From contig NZ_JALXPE010000010.1 in NCBI RefSeq assembly GCF_025143365.1, positions 14,746 through 78,745 of the forward strand: a DNA stretch of 64,000 nucleotides. The letters are read 5' to 3'. The stretch's first letter is position 1. Each line of letters opens with the position of its first letter. The DNA comes from Microbacterium sp. p3-SID336 (GTDB lineage: Bacteria > Actinomycetota > Actinomycetes > Actinomycetales > Microbacteriaceae). The position numbers and the translations under genes are program-made. Positions 53,296 through 62,763 of this stretch are shown one piece after another. Below the pieces are notes generated by a model, which saw only the letters and a program-made list of their open reading frames with translations, searched no databases and was not told the DNA's origin.

Positions 53296-53413
53296 CATCT
53301 CACTGGGGAATAACTGGGGTCTGTAAACCTGCCGTGGGGGCAGGAGGGCCTCACGCAGTCGGACGCAGGGGTGTGTCCGGGGGCGATTCCGCGTGAAATT
53401 CTGGGGAGAAATC

Positions 53414-53998
53414 ATGCTGAAGAAACTGGCTGCCATCAGCCTCACCGCTGGCGCGCTGGTCATCGCCGCGCCGACGATCGCCACCGCTGCGCCGACCATT
53501 CCGGACGCATCGAGCGACACGTATCCCGCGCCTCCCGGCGTCAAGGTCGGCGATCCGATCATCGACGTCTGCGAGGTCTCGACCGTCGTCTTCGGGCCGG
53601 GCTACTTCCTGCCGTCCGAGACCGTGCCGGTCTCGGTGTCCGGAAAGGATGCGGGCGCCTCGGCGATCTCGGGGAACACCGCCGGTGCCGACGGGAGCCT
53701 GACACTCACGTTCCGCCCGCCGACCGACGGTGAGGGGTCCTACGCCCTCGCGTTCGCGGGTTCGCGTCCGTACACGGCGACCATCACCGTGTCGCACGGG
53801 CATGACGCGGCGTCGAGCTGCGACCACGACCCGGCCGTCGCGGCCGCTGGCACGGAGCTGCCGCTGACCGGCGGCGGCATGGAGCTGGCCCTCACCGGCG
53901 GCTCCGTCTCGCCGTGGGTCCTCGGCGGCGGCGCTGCCGCGCTGGTCGCCGGCGGCGCACTGGTCGCCACCGGGGTCGCCCGCCGCAAGCGCGCCTGA
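53414..53998 (+). CDS. cell-surface protein with LPxTG-like sorting signal
   Basis: A 194-residue secreted protein: signal peptide (about 1-27, ending ATA-AP), an Ig-like or beta-rich domain (about 40-140; VFGPGYFLPSETVPVSVSG, then LTLTFRPPTDGEGSYALAF) and a C-terminal sorting region. LPLTGG is followed eight residues later by LALTGG, then a hydrophobic segment and the basic tail ARRKRA. Sortase would link the protein to peptidoglycan. The ATG at 53414 follows GGGGAGAAATC; an upstream in-frame ATG at 53393 would precede that site. No sortase gene is in the window. A strong hairpin follows the gene. Confidence 0.85.
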   Translation: MLKKLAAISLTAGALVIAAPTIATAAPTIPDASSDTYPAPPGVKVGDPIIDVCEVSTVVFGPGYFLPSETVPVSVSGKDAGASAISGNTAGADGSLTLTFRPPTDGEGSYALAFAGSRPYTATITVSHGHDAASSCDHDPAVAAAGTELPLTGGGMELALTGGSVSPWVLGGGAAALVAGGALVATGVARRKRA

Positions 53999-54030
53999 GC
54001 CTGGCTGCCGCCTTGCGCGGTGGTCGGCTG

Positions 54031-54067
54031 GACGACGGTGATCCCTCCCCCTCCGATCACCGTCGTC
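54031..54067 (+). terminator. strong hairpin after the surface-protein gene
   Basis: GACGACGGTGATC (54031-54043) and GATCACCGTCGTC (54055-54067) form a perfect 13-base stem with an 11-base pyrimidine loop, 32 bases past the stop. There is no following T-run. It can act in both directions and also lies downstream of the convergent LCP gene. Confidence 0.65.
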
Positions 54068-54224
54068 TGGCGAATCCGGTGCTGCACCGGACGCCCACGG
54101 GTGTCGTTCTCGGGATCGTCATCCGTGGGCTGCGCCATGCCAGGCGGGGACATCGGGGGCGCAGCAGCTCGGCTTCGTGCCCGTCACCGGGAGCGTCGGC
54201 CATGCGATGCACCGACCGCTGTGG

Positions 54225-55679
54225 TCAGGGGCTCGGCGTCGGCGTCGGGGTCGGCGGATGCAGGGTCTGCTGGATCAGCTGGTGGATGTAGCCGTAGTCC
54301 GGGCTGTGCTCGTCGACACCCGACTCGGGCGTGAGCTCGATCGTGGTGACCGGCTGCTCCTTCGCCTTCAGCATCAGGTCGAAGAACTCCGGAAGCTTGT
54401 CCTGCGGGAGATCCGTGCTGATCAGCGCGGTGCCCGCAGCCGCCACCTCGTTGAAGCGCGTGAGGACGGTCTGCGGCGTGAACTGCGCCAGGATGGCCTC
54501 CTGCAGCTCGCGCTGGCGCTTCATGCGGTCCCAGTCGCTGGTGGTGTACCGAGACCGGGCGTACCACTGGGCGGTGTCGCCGTCCATGTGCTGCTGTCCC
54601 GGCTCGATCCAGCCGATCGCCCACTCGTTGACGTCATGTCCGGTCCAGCCCTCGGGCGGACCACCCTTCGGCAGCCGCTCGGTGACGTTGATGTCGACGC
54701 CGCCGAGGGCGTCCACCAGGTCGGCGAACCCGTGCATGTCGACGAAAACGTAGTACGGGATCTCGATCCCGAGCACCCCCTCCGCCGCGTCCTTGGTCGC
54801 CTCGATCCCGGGTTCGGAGCCCTGCGCCACGGCATCGGGGTACAGACCGGAACCCTGATCCTCGCGGCACACCTCGGCCGCGTTGCGCACATGGTTCATC
54901 CACCCGTTCCAGCCGCACGTCGACGAGCTGTGGCCCTCGAAGCCGTCCGGATACAGTGCCTGCATCGGGCTGCCCTCGCTGAAGGGGGCGTTCGGCAGCT
55001 CGCGCGGGATGCCGGTGATGGTGACCGCGCCCGTGTCGGCGTTGACGGACACGACGGAGATGCTGTCGAAGCGCATCGAGTCTCGTCCGTCGCCGCTGTC
55101 CGCGCCGAGCAGCAGGATGTTGTAGTAGCCGTCACTGGGCGGAAGGCTGGGTCCGCTCTGGCCGAAGATGGCCCCCACCGTGCCCCGCACGGAGCCGACC
55201 GCGGTCGCCGCATAGCCGGCCGCGCCGCCCACCAGTCCCAGGAGCACGAGGGCCACGACCGGGATCGCGAGACGGGACAGGCCCGGCACCCTGACCAGAC
55301 GCACGAGCCGCAGCGTATCCAGGGTCAGCACGATCCAGAGCACGACGTAGGCGACCAGCAGCACCTGCACGAGGGTCAGGACGACGGTCGACAGGAAGCC
55401 CGCGCCGATCGTGAGCCACAGCAGCACGGGACGGGCGAACAGGGCGAGCCCCGCCGCGACCACCGCCAGGGCCCAGGCCGTGAGCGTGGCGCCTAGGCCG
55501 AAGCGGCCCAATCGGCGATTCCCGGCGAGCACCTGGGCCGAGCCGGGCACGAGCAGATTCAGCACCACGAGCCACCACCCGCGGCGCGACATCATCCGCT
55601 CGTCGGCGGAGTCCGGGTGCCGCAGCGGCCGGGTCTCGATGAGGGGGCGCCGTGTCGGACGCGGCGGCGCCAGAGTCAC
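54225..55679 (-). CDS. LytR-CpsA-Psr (LCP) family glycopolymer ligase
   Basis: A 484-residue membrane protein that transfers a polyprenol-linked glycopolymer to peptidoglycan. About four to five N-terminal membrane segments (36-185) precede the catalytic LCP domain (about 195-450). Catalytic features are [18 protein letters not shown] (about 202-219, conserved Asp and Arg), GIPRELP (about 236-242) and [21 protein letters not shown] (about 385-405, pyrophosphate-binding Arg). The C-terminus is a TPTPTP-rich tail. The start is GTG 55679, overlapping the purE stop. It is the likely last step for the polymers made in this locus. Confidence 0.92.
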   Translation of the reverse strand: MTLAPPRPTRRPLIETRPLRHPDSADERMMSRRGWWLVVLNLLVPGSAQVLAGNRRLGRFGLGATLTAWALAVVAAGLALFARPVLLWLTIGAGFLSTVVLTLVQVLLVAYVVLWIVLTLDTLRLVRLVRVPGLSRLAIPVVALVLLGLVGGAAGYAATAVGSVRGTVGAIFGQSGPSLPPSDGYYNILLLGADSGDGRDSMRFDSISVVSVNADTGAVTITGIPRELPNAPFSEGSPMQALYPDGFEGHSSSTCGWNGWMNHVRNAAEVCREDQGSGLYPDAVAQGSEPGIEATKDAAEGVLGIEIPYYVFVDMHGFADLVDALGGVDINVTERLPKGGPPEGWTGHDVNEWAIGWIEPGQQHMDGDTAQWYARSRYTTSDWDRMKRQRELQEAILAQFTPQTVLTRFNEVAAAGTALISTDLPQDKLPEFFDLMLKAKEQPVTTIELTPESGVDEHSPDYGYIHQLIQQTLHPPTPTPTPSP

Positions 55680-56191
55680 AGGGAGTCCTTCAGCCGTTCG
55701 TTCTTGGCGGCGACCTGCGCCTCCAGCTCCGCTGCATAGGCCTCGACGCGATCGGCGAGCGCCTGATCGCCGGTGCCGAGGATGCGTGCGGCGAGCAGCC
55801 CGGCGTTGCGGGCTCCGCCGATGGACACGGTCGCGACCGGGATCCCCGCGGGCATCTGCACGATCGACAGCAGCGAGTCCATGCCGTCGAGGTAGGCGAG
55901 CGGAACGGGAACGCCCACGACGGGCAGCGGCGTCATCGACGCGAGCATCCCGGGCAGGTGGGCCGCTCCCCCGGCGCCCGCAATGATCACGCGGAGGCCG
56001 CGCGACCGGGCGTCGCGCGCGTAGGACATGAGCTTGTCCGGCGTGCGGTGCGCCGAGACCACCTCGACCTCGTGCGGGATGCCGAAGTCGGTCAGCGCCT
56101 GGGACGCGTCACTCATCACGCGCCAGTCGGAGTCCGATCCCATGACGACACCGACCAGAGGCGCGGCGGAGGAGTGAAGTGGCTCTGTCAC
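55676..56191 (-). CDS. purE: 5-(carboxyamino)imidazole ribonucleotide mutase (class I PurE)
   Basis: Purine biosynthesis: isomerises N5-CAIR to CAIR. The 171-residue protein has GSDSDW (about 18-23), SAHRTPDK (about 45-52), [14 protein letters not shown] (about 70-83) and [14 protein letters not shown] (about 109-122). The start is GTG 56191, supported by TACCCT 6 bases upstream. Upstream in-frame codons up to 56251 are unlike the family. It overlaps the LCP gene by four bases, so a housekeeping and a cell-wall gene share a transcript. Confidence 0.96.
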   Translation of the reverse strand: MTEPLHSSAAPLVGVVMGSDSDWRVMSDASQALTDFGIPHEVEVVSAHRTPDKLMSYARDARSRGLRVIIAGAGGAAHLPGMLASMTPLPVVGVPVPLAYLDGMDSLLSIVQMPAGIPVATVSIGGARNAGLLAARILGTGDQALADRVEAYAAELEAQVAAKNERLKDSL

Positions 56192-56197
56192 CAGATC

Positions 56198-56203
56198 AGG
56201 GTA
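56198..56203 (-). promoter_or_regulatory. -10 element of purE-LCP unit (leaderless GTG)
   Basis: On the minus strand TACCCT lies 6 bases before the GTG at 56191. Confidence 0.4.
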
Positions 56204-56276
56204 CGGGCTCGCGCTGGGAGAACCCCCCAGCGGCACGCGCCTTTCCGGCACGGCCCGCCCGCTGCAGACGTCGGAC

Positions 56277-57401
56277 TCACGCGAAGTGGGCGGCAGCCGC
56301 TCGAGCGACGTACACGGCGTCGTCGAGGTCGCCGTCTGCGACGTTCACGTGCCCGACCTTGCGGCCGGGACGTGGCGCCTTGCCGTAGGTGTGGATCTTG
56401 GCGCCCGGGTGCTCCGCCATCGCCGCGGCGAACCTGTCCTCGAGGCTGCCCTCCGCGGGACCGCCGAGGATGTTCACCATCACCGACCAGGGCGCGCGCG
56501 GTGCGGTGCTGCCGAGCGGCAGGTCGGCCACGGCGCGCAGGTGCTGCTCGAACTGACCCGTGACGGCGCCGTCCTGGCTCCAGTGCCCGCTGTTGTGCGG
56601 GCGCATCGCGAGCTCGTTCACGAGGATGCGCTCGTCGTCGGTCTCGAACAGCTCCACCGCGAGCATCCCGGTCACGCCGAGGCCCTCCGCGATGGTCCGT
56701 CCGATGCTCTCGGCCACCTCGATCAGGCGCTCGGCAGCGGCGGGCGCCGGCGCGATGACCTCGGCGCACACGCCGTCGCGCTGCACGGTCTCCACCACCG
56801 GATACGCGATCATCTCGCCGCCGGGTCGACGCGCGATCTGCTGCGCGAGCTCTCGCACGAACGGCACGAGCTCCTCGGCCAGCAGCGCGTCCCCCTCGCC
56901 GAGACCGTCGAACCAGTCCTGTGCCTCCGCGCCTGCGCGCACGACCCGGACACCCTTGCCGTCGTAGCCGCCGCGAGGGGTCTTCACGACCGCTGCTCCG
57001 GCGTGTGCGTCGAGGAACTCCTGCAGCTCATCCGCGGTGCGTACAGCCGCCCAATCGGGCTGGGGCACCCCGAGCTCGGCAAGGCGTGCGCGCATCACGA
57101 GCTTGTCCTGGGCGAACTGGAGGGCGTCGGGACCCGGCCGCACCGCGACGCCCTCGGCCACCAGGGCCTGCAGCACGTCCTGCGGCACATGCTCATGGTC
57201 GAACGTGATGACGTCGACCTCCGCCGCGAACGCGCGAACCGTGTCGAGGTCGCGGTAGTCGCCCACCGCGGTGGCGGCGAGCGCTGCGGACATCCCCTCA
57301 TCCTCCGCGAGCACCCGCAGGTCGATCCCGAGCTCGACCGCCGGAGCGATCATCATCCGTGCCAGCTGTCCTCCGCCGATCACGCCCACGCGCAGCGCCA
57401 T
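56277..57401 (-). CDS. purK: 5-(carboxyamino)imidazole ribonucleotide synthase (ATP-grasp PurK)
   Basis: Makes N5-CAIR from AIR, ATP and bicarbonate. The 374-residue ATP-grasp protein begins [14 protein letters not shown] (about 4-17), with [14 protein letters not shown] (about 138-151) and [15 protein letters not shown] (about 252-266). The ATG at 57401 has a strong GGAGG 7 bases upstream; upstream in-frame codons reaching 57452 are rejected for that reason. It is followed by purE after a gap of 85 bases. Confidence 0.96.
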   Translation of the reverse strand: MALRVGVIGGGQLARMMIAPAVELGIDLRVLAEDEGMSAALAATAVGDYRDLDTVRAFAAEVDVITFDHEHVPQDVLQALVAEGVAVRPGPDALQFAQDKLVMRARLAELGVPQPDWAAVRTADELQEFLDAHAGAAVVKTPRGGYDGKGVRVVRAGAEAQDWFDGLGEGDALLAEELVPFVRELAQQIARRPGGEMIAYPVVETVQRDGVCAEVIAPAPAAAERLIEVAESIGRTIAEGLGVTGMLAVELFETDDERILVNELAMRPHNSGHWSQDGAVTGQFEQHLRAVADLPLGSTAPRAPWSVMVNILGGPAEGSLEDRFAAAMAEHPGAKIHTYGKAPRPGRKVGHVNVADGDLDDAVYVARAAAAHFA

Positions 57402-57476
57402 GTGCCGCCTCCATTCGTTCGGACCCATTCTTCCGCACTCCTCGGTCGTCACGGCACGCGAGGCCCTGCGACCGGG

Positions 57477-58031
57477 TCAGAACGCGTCGGTGTCGTCGCC
57501 GCCGGACTGGGCGTCGCGATGTGCCAGGATCTGCCCGACCTCGATCTGATCGGCGAGCGTCTCGTGCACGAGCGTCACGGCGGGGATGTTCGGCAGGCGC
57601 AGCGGGGCGTCGACGCCGTTGGAGAGCGTGATGGTGCCGCAGCCCCACAGCCGCTGCAGCGGTCCGCGCCGCACCGCGATCGTGTAGCCCCTCGCGTGCG
57701 ACATCTCGCGGCGCTGCCTGGCGCCGATCCCCTGGTGCGCGATCACGCGCCGCGTGGTGATGGTGGTGGTCCGCGAATACCAGATCACGAAGGGGAGGAC
57801 GACGGCGAGCAGGATGAGCACGCCCGCCGCCGTGAGGAGCATCCAGTCCTCGAAGCCCGCCGGGAGGTTGCCGTAGAAGTAGGCCGTGGCCCCGAAGGTC
57901 GCGATGAGCACGAGCGCCGACCAGAACAGGCGCCGCGCATGACCGCGGAAGCGCGCGATCAGCAGCTCTTCGGCGGGGGTGCCTGGCGGCGGCATCAGCG
58001 GCCGCCCACCGAGCGTCACGGGCTGGGTCAC
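57477..58031 (-). CDS. PH-domain (DUF304-type) membrane protein
   Basis: A 184-residue protein with a cytoplasmic N-terminus, two membrane segments (about 36-57, 65-87) and a bacterial PH-like domain (about 90-160; TTTITTRRVIAHQGIGARQRREM). Such proteins often follow birA in Micrococcales; their function is unknown. The GTG start at 58031 is preceded at 6 bases by CACAAT. It is downstream of birA (58 bases) on the same strand. Confidence 0.83.
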   Translation of the reverse strand: MTQPVTLGGRPLMPPPGTPAEELLIARFRGHARRLFWSALVLIATFGATAYFYGNLPAGFEDWMLLTAAGVLILLAVVLPFVIWYSRTTTITTRRVIAHQGIGARQRREMSHARGYTIAVRRGPLQRLWGCGTITLSNGVDAPLRLPNIPAVTLVHETLADQIEVGQILAHRDAQSGGDDTDAF

Positions 58032-58089
58032 CCCACCATTGTGCCCGTGATCGCCGACAACGCCGTCCGGCGGGCGGCGTGTCCCGGCG

Positions 58090-58860
58090 TCACGCCGGCC
58101 GGACGTGCACCACGTCGCCCGCGGAGACAGGATGCGAGGCCCCGTCCGCCTCCACGAGCAGCCGCCCCTCTGCGTCGAGACCGGTGGCCGTGCCCTCGAG
58201 CACTCGCGCCGAGGGCAGCGACACCCGCACGGTCTGCCCGAGGGTCGCGCAGCGCGCCGTGACCGCCGCATGCAGTCCGCACGACTCGGCATCGCCCGCG
58301 GCCACGAGCGCGCGCAGCCAGCGGTCGAGCGTGGCCACGTAGTCCCGCAGCAGGCGGTCCTCCTCCGCGACGGCGCCGTTCACGGCGAAGGAGGTCGCTG
58401 TCGCGACGGGCAGCTGCGCGGCCGTCATCGCCGTGTTCACGCCGGCGCCCACGATCACCGCGTCGGACGAGGCCTCGGCGAGGATCCCGCAGATCTTCGC
58501 TCCGTCGACGAGCACGTCGTTGGGCCACTTCACCGCCACGTCGGCGCCCGTCAGCTGCGTGGCGACCGCGTCGGCCATGGCGAGTCCGGCCGTCAGCGGG
58601 ATCCACCCGCGCAGCGACGGATCGGTCGGCAGCTCGCGCAGCAGCACGGAGACCGCCAGCGCGGCACCCGCCGGTGCCACCCACGTGCGGTCGAGGCGGC
58701 CGCGACCGGCTGTCTGCTCACGAGTGACGATCATCGACAGGTGCGGCCAGGCGGTCACCTCGTCCGCACGGACCCGCAGGTCGGCGTTCGTCGAGCCCGT
58801 CGCGTCGAGGACGAGCAGTCGGGAGACGACGCCGGCGGTGAGGGGGAAGTCGGCGGTCAT
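58090..58860 (-). CDS. birA: biotin-[acetyl-CoA-carboxylase] ligase
   Basis: Attaches biotin to carboxylase carrier domains through biotinyl-5'-AMP. The 256-residue monofunctional form has no DNA-binding head. Motifs: DATGSTNADLR (about 19-29), TAGRGRLDRTW (about 50-60; biotinoyl-AMP loop) and VKWPNDVLVDGAKICGIL (about 108-125). The C-terminal cap (about 205-256) is complete. The ATG at 58860 overlaps the stop of the upstream glycerophosphotransferase gene by four bases. Confidence 0.95.
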   Translation of the reverse strand: MTADFPLTAGVVSRLLVLDATGSTNADLRVRADEVTAWPHLSMIVTREQTAGRGRLDRTWVAPAGAALAVSVLLRELPTDPSLRGWIPLTAGLAMADAVATQLTGADVAVKWPNDVLVDGAKICGILAEASSDAVIVGAGVNTAMTAAQLPVATATSFAVNGAVAEEDRLLRDYVATLDRWLRALVAAGDAESCGLHAAVTARCATLGQTVRVSLPSARVLEGTATGLDAEGRLLVEADGASHPVSAGDVVHVRPA

Positions 58861-60140
58861 GCGTCCTCGTCGTCCGCTTCCTCGTCGTCGTCGTCCTCGT
58901 CTTCCCGGACCGTGCCGACCTCGTGGGCGCGCCAGCGGTCCCACTCCTGCATGAGCTGCTCGATCGCAGCGTGGAACTTCTCGGTGGCGACACCCGGGCT
59001 GGTGTCGCCGAAGTAGTGCTGCACCCACATGCGCAGGCGAGCGATCGCGGCCTCGTCGGCGGCGACGCGCTCGACCTCGGCCACGATGTCGCCCGCACCC
59101 TCCACGGTCAGCCATTCGCAGTCGGACAGGTAGCCGGTCGTGTCGAGGGCGGCCCTGTCGTCGACGGGACGTGTGATCAGCAGCGGCTTGCCCGCCGCCA
59201 GCCGGTCGTACACCATGGCGGAGATGTCCACGATTGCGACATCCGCCGCCGCGAGCTGCCAACCGAGCTCGGGGCCGTCGTCGTACACGTGCTGCGCCGC
59301 AGGGTCGGCCGTGTTCGCCGCCGCGATGGCGGAGAGGATCCGGCGGTGGGCGGCGCCGTAGGCCTCGTCGACCACGCCGCTGCGCGGATGCGGGCGGTAG
59401 ATCACGCGGTGTCGCCCGGTCGCGAGCAATGCGGCGACCAGCTTCTCGCCGTGCGAGGCGATCGAGCCGTAGTGTGCGCTCGGGCGATCGCCCTCCCACG
59501 TCGGGGCGTACAGCACCACCGTGCGCTCGTCCGGCGTGTACGGCAGCGTGCCCGAGTAGTGGTCGGCCTGCGGACGGCCGATCTCGATCGTGCGGCGGTC
59601 GACGTCGTAGTCCCACAGTGTGCGGGAGAGGCGGTCTCGGGCGGCCTGCCCTGCCACGAAGGCGTAGTCGTACGCTTTGTACTGATTCGTGGTCATGTAC
59701 ATCTTGTCGGACTCGCCGTGGTTGATGAAGACGTGCCAGCGGCGCCCGTACCGGAACATCTGGAAGTTGCGGGTGTTCTGGTTGACGTACAGGACGATGC
59801 GGATGTCCTGCGTCGCGATGAAGCGCTCCAGGTCCCTGACCTTCGGCACGAACGCCACGGGCGGCGCGTCCTCGTCGAGCAGCTTCTCCGCACCGGTCGC
59901 CTGGCGCGCCAGCACGACGACGGGCCAGCGCTTCGACAGCTCGGCCAGGGGCCGGTACCACTGACGCATCTGGTACATGTTGACCTCGCCGTCGGCGAAG
60001 TACACCGCGATCTGGAAGTGCTCGGGCGGCGCCGGGTCGCGCTCGGCGAGACGCTTGCGGACGTGCTGCACGGACGAGCGGGAGGCGAGTGCCCGCCTCA
60101 GCAGACGGTAGGCCTTCTTCGCATCAGACAGAGCACCCAT
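58857..60140 (-). CDS. CDP-glycerol glycerophosphotransferase family protein 1
   Basis: A 427-residue TagF/TagB-type enzyme. The C-terminal domain shows VLYAPTWEGDRPS (about 217-229), IYRPHPRSG (about 257-265), DVAIVDISAMVYDRLAAGKPLLITRP (about 313-338) and an acidic tail (EDEDDDDEEADDEDA). In teichoic-acid synthesis such enzymes transfer glycerol phosphate or other polyol phosphates to lipid-linked linkers; the acceptor here is not known. The N-terminal part (about 40-160) is specific. TATCCT lies 6 bases before the ATG at 60140. The HGTP motif of the second member is replaced by HGES. Confidence 0.8.
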   Translation of the reverse strand: MGALSDAKKAYRLLRRALASRSSVQHVRKRLAERDPAPPEHFQIAVYFADGEVNMYQMRQWYRPLAELSKRWPVVVLARQATGAEKLLDEDAPPVAFVPKVRDLERFIATQDIRIVLYVNQNTRNFQMFRYGRRWHVFINHGESDKMYMTTNQYKAYDYAFVAGQAARDRLSRTLWDYDVDRRTIEIGRPQADHYSGTLPYTPDERTVVLYAPTWEGDRPSAHYGSIASHGEKLVAALLATGRHRVIYRPHPRSGVVDEAYGAAHRRILSAIAAANTADPAAQHVYDDGPELGWQLAAADVAIVDISAMVYDRLAAGKPLLITRPVDDRAALDTTGYLSDCEWLTVEGAGDIVAEVERVAADEAAIARLRMWVQHYFGDTSPGVATEKFHAAIEQLMQEWDRWRAHEVGTVREDEDDDDEEADDEDA

Positions 60141-60146
60141 CCCTCC

Positions 60147-60152
60147 AGGATA
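60147..60152 (-). promoter_or_regulatory. -10 element of glycerophosphotransferase-birA unit (leaderless type)
   Basis: On the minus strand TATCCT lies 6 bases before the ATG at 60140; the six bases between are GGAGGG, so it could also serve as a very close ribosome binding site. Confidence 0.4.
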
Positions 60153-60242
60153 GTTCGTCTCCGCGGTCGTCCCCGGGCGGGCGGCCTGCTGGTGGAGAGT
60201 CGCCTCAGCGAAGCGCGGACCGCTCCGTGACATGATCGACGT

Positions 60243-61316
60243 GTGCCAGCAGACGGAACCGCCGCCCCCACGACCGGGGTCTCCTTCGTGATGCCAGTGC
60301 TCAACGAACGCGCCTACCTCGAACACGCCGTCGCCTCGGTGCTCGCGCAGGACGTGGGCGCGCCGACCGAGCTGGTCCTGGCCCTCGGCCCGTCGACCGA
60401 CGGCACCACCGAGCTCGCGCAGCGCCTCGCCGCCGCCGACGAGCGCATCCGCCTGGTGGACAACCCGGCCGCGCACATCCCGGTCGGACTCAACGCCGCC
60501 ATCCGCGCCAGCCGCTTCCCGACGATCGTGCGCGTGGATGCGCACTCCGAGCTCGCCCCGGGCTACGCAGCGCGGGCGCTGCAGACCCTCGCTCGCACCG
60601 GAGCGGCCAACGTGGGCGGTGTCATGCACGCGGAGGGCCGCAGCCCGTTCCAGAAGGCGGTCGCCCGGCTCTACAACTCCCCCGTCGGACTCGGCGGCGG
60701 CGCCTACCACAGCGGACGCACCGAAGGTGAGGCCGAATCGGCCTACCTCGGTGTGATGCGCAGGCACGTGCTCGAGGAGGTCGGCCTGTTCGACGAGTCC
60801 ATCCGCCGCGGCGAGGACTGGGAGCTCAACCTGCGCATCCGCCAGGCGGGTCACCGCGTGTGGTTCGACCCGGAGCTCTCCGTCACCTACTGGCCCCGCG
60901 AGAGCTGGGTGCGCCTGGCACGGCAGTTCCGGGCCACGGGCGCCTGGCGCGGCGAGCTCGTGCGACGCTACGGCCGCAGCAACGGCATCCGCTACTTCGC
61001 ACCGCCCGCCCTGGTGCTGCTCGTGGTGCTCGCCGTGCTCCTGGCCGCGCTGCGGGTGACCGGGGTGCTGTCCGGCCCCGCGTCGCTCGTGCTGTCGCTG
61101 CTCGTGTACCTGCCGCTCGCGCTCTACGCGCTGCTCGTGGTCGGAGTCGCCCTGACGCCTGGCGGCGGCGATCTGCGCCAGCGGCTGTGGACCCTCGCGG
61201 TGCTGCCCACCATGCACCTCTCCTGGGGGCTCGGCTTCCTGGGCGGCGTGCTGCGCGGCGCGCGGGACACGGTCGACGCGTCCCGGCTGGGCACGCGCAA
61301 CACGCCGCTGCCCTGA
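60243..61316 (+). CDS. glycosyltransferase family 2 with C-terminal membrane segments
   Basis: A 357-residue GT2 enzyme: VSFVMPVLNERAYLEHAVASVL (about 13-34), LGPSTDGTTEL, VRVDAHSELAPGY (DxH metal site, about 98-110), RRGEDWELNLRIRQAGH (acceptor-side ED, about 179-195) and three hydrophobic segments from about 255. The family resembles succinoglycan or exopolysaccharide transferases. The start is GTG 60243, 6 bases after CATGAT; the GTG at 60241 is out of frame. It is divergent from glycerophosphotransferase 1 and convergent with 2. Confidence 0.87.
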   Translation: MPADGTAAPTTGVSFVMPVLNERAYLEHAVASVLAQDVGAPTELVLALGPSTDGTTELAQRLAAADERIRLVDNPAAHIPVGLNAAIRASRFPTIVRVDAHSELAPGYAARALQTLARTGAANVGGVMHAEGRSPFQKAVARLYNSPVGLGGGAYHSGRTEGEAESAYLGVMRRHVLEEVGLFDESIRRGEDWELNLRIRQAGHRVWFDPELSVTYWPRESWVRLARQFRATGAWRGELVRRYGRSNGIRYFAPPALVLLVVLAVLLAALRVTGVLSGPASLVLSLLVYLPLALYALLVVGVALTPGGGDLRQRLWTLAVLPTMHLSWGLGFLGGVLRGARDTVDASRLGTRNTPLP

Positions 61317-61326
61317 GCGGAGCGCC

Positions 61327-62763
61327 TCAGGGGGTCACGAACCCCAGGTCGAGGATCCGGTCGACGACCCGTCGGGCGGCATGCCCGTCGTCGCGCGTGT
61401 TGAACTGCCGGCGCCAGGCGGCGTAGCGCTCGGCGTAGGCCGCCTCATGGTCGTCGCCGCGCAGCGCCGCGACCAGCTCGTCCTGCGTGCGCACCAGAGG
61501 TCCCGGCGCCCGCTCGGCGAGATCGAAGTAGAAGCCGCGCAGCTGTCCTCGATAGTGGTCGAGGTCCGGAACGAGGAAGTACATCGGCTTCCCTGTCACG
61601 CTGAAGTCGAACATCACCGAGGAGTAGTCGGTGATCAGGGCGTCCGCGGCGAGCAGCAGCTGTGCGGTCTCCGGGTAGCCCGTGACGTCGATGACCCGCG
61701 CGCCTGCCCTGTCGCTGCCCCGCTCCAGGGTGCGCGAGTGCCCTCGCACCAGCACCACGGCGTCGGTCTGACGCGCCAGCAGCTCCGGATCGACGAAGTC
61801 GACCATCTCGACCCGGTCGTCGCGCCACGTCGGGGCGTACAGCAGCACGCGCTCCTCGGGGCCGATGCCGAGCGCCGCCCGCACGGCGGCCGGGTCGCCG
61901 GTGTGCAGCGCGTCGTTCCGCGGATACCCCTCGACCCAGATGGGCCGCCCGAAGAACGCGTACGCCTTGCGGAGGATGCGCTCCGAGTAGGTGTTCTGCG
62001 CGAGCAACACGTCCCAGCGCCGCGACTCCTTGACGACGGCTGCCATGCGCCGCGGGTCGAAGCCGGGGCGGTGCAGTGCGAGACGCTTGAGCGGCGTGCC
62101 GTGCCACGTCTGCAGGACCTTCTGTCCCGGCTTGCGCGCGAACCTCCGCCGCAGCCAGTCGTTCACCACGAGCAGCCGCGCCGCGCCCCGTGCGCGCCAC
62201 CACTCCGGGCTGCCCTCGACCACGGCGACCGCCCCGTCCGGGACCTCCACTGAGAGGTCGACGACACTCCAGTAGCGCGTGACCTGCGGGGCCCGCGCCG
62301 CGAGCTCCCGATCGATCGCGCGCGGGTTGCAGCCGACGCTGCGGCCGTAGAAGCTCTCGAAGAACACGGCGTTCTCGGTGCCGCCGGCCTGCGCCACGTA
62401 GCGCTCCTCCAGCGTCGAGCGTCCCTCCACGGTGTCGTACACCGGGTCGATCGGCGCTGCGATGCGGACGGCATCGTCCTGCACGGCGATCCGCAGTCCG
62501 CGCAGCACGGTGGGAGGGACGCGCAGCCCATCCAGCTCTGCTCCCTCGACGTGCAGCCGGTACTCCCCGGAGGGCAGCGGAAGCGCCGGGCCTCCCCATC
62601 GTGCGGCCTGCAGCGGGAAGGTCGCCTTCCACGTCTTGCCCCCGCCGGTGACGCGCCCGGTCACCCGCGCCCGCGGGCCCGTGAGCTCCGCCGTCTCCGG
62701 TCGCTGACCGGTCCCTGCGATGACCAGCGCCTCCGCCGCGTCGTCGATGCGGACCGTCGTCAT
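61327..62763 (-). CDS. CDP-glycerol glycerophosphotransferase family protein 2 (TagF-like)
   Basis: A 478-residue enzyme with a beta-rich N-terminal extension (1-140) and a canonical glyphos-transferase domain: LQTWHGTPLKRLAL (about 222-235), YAPTWRDDR (about 314-322), VVLVRGHSR (about 346-354), LITDYSSVMFDFSVTGKPMYFLVPD (about 387-411) and YRGQLRGFYFDL. The two catalytic His in HGTP and GHS are present. Such enzymes polymerise or prime poly(glycerol or ribitol phosphate). The ATG at 62763 overlaps the upstream stop by four bases. Confidence 0.9.
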   Translation of the reverse strand: MTTVRIDDAAEALVIAGTGQRPETAELTGPRARVTGRVTGGGKTWKATFPLQAARWGGPALPLPSGEYRLHVEGAELDGLRVPPTVLRGLRIAVQDDAVRIAAPIDPVYDTVEGRSTLEERYVAQAGGTENAVFFESFYGRSVGCNPRAIDRELAARAPQVTRYWSVVDLSVEVPDGAVAVVEGSPEWWRARGAARLLVVNDWLRRRFARKPGQKVLQTWHGTPLKRLALHRPGFDPRRMAAVVKESRRWDVLLAQNTYSERILRKAYAFFGRPIWVEGYPRNDALHTGDPAAVRAALGIGPEERVLLYAPTWRDDRVEMVDFVDPELLARQTDAVVLVRGHSRTLERGSDRAGARVIDVTGYPETAQLLLAADALITDYSSVMFDFSVTGKPMYFLVPDLDHYRGQLRGFYFDLAERAPGPLVRTQDELVAALRGDDHEAAYAERYAAWRRQFNTRDDGHAARRVVDRILDLGFVTP

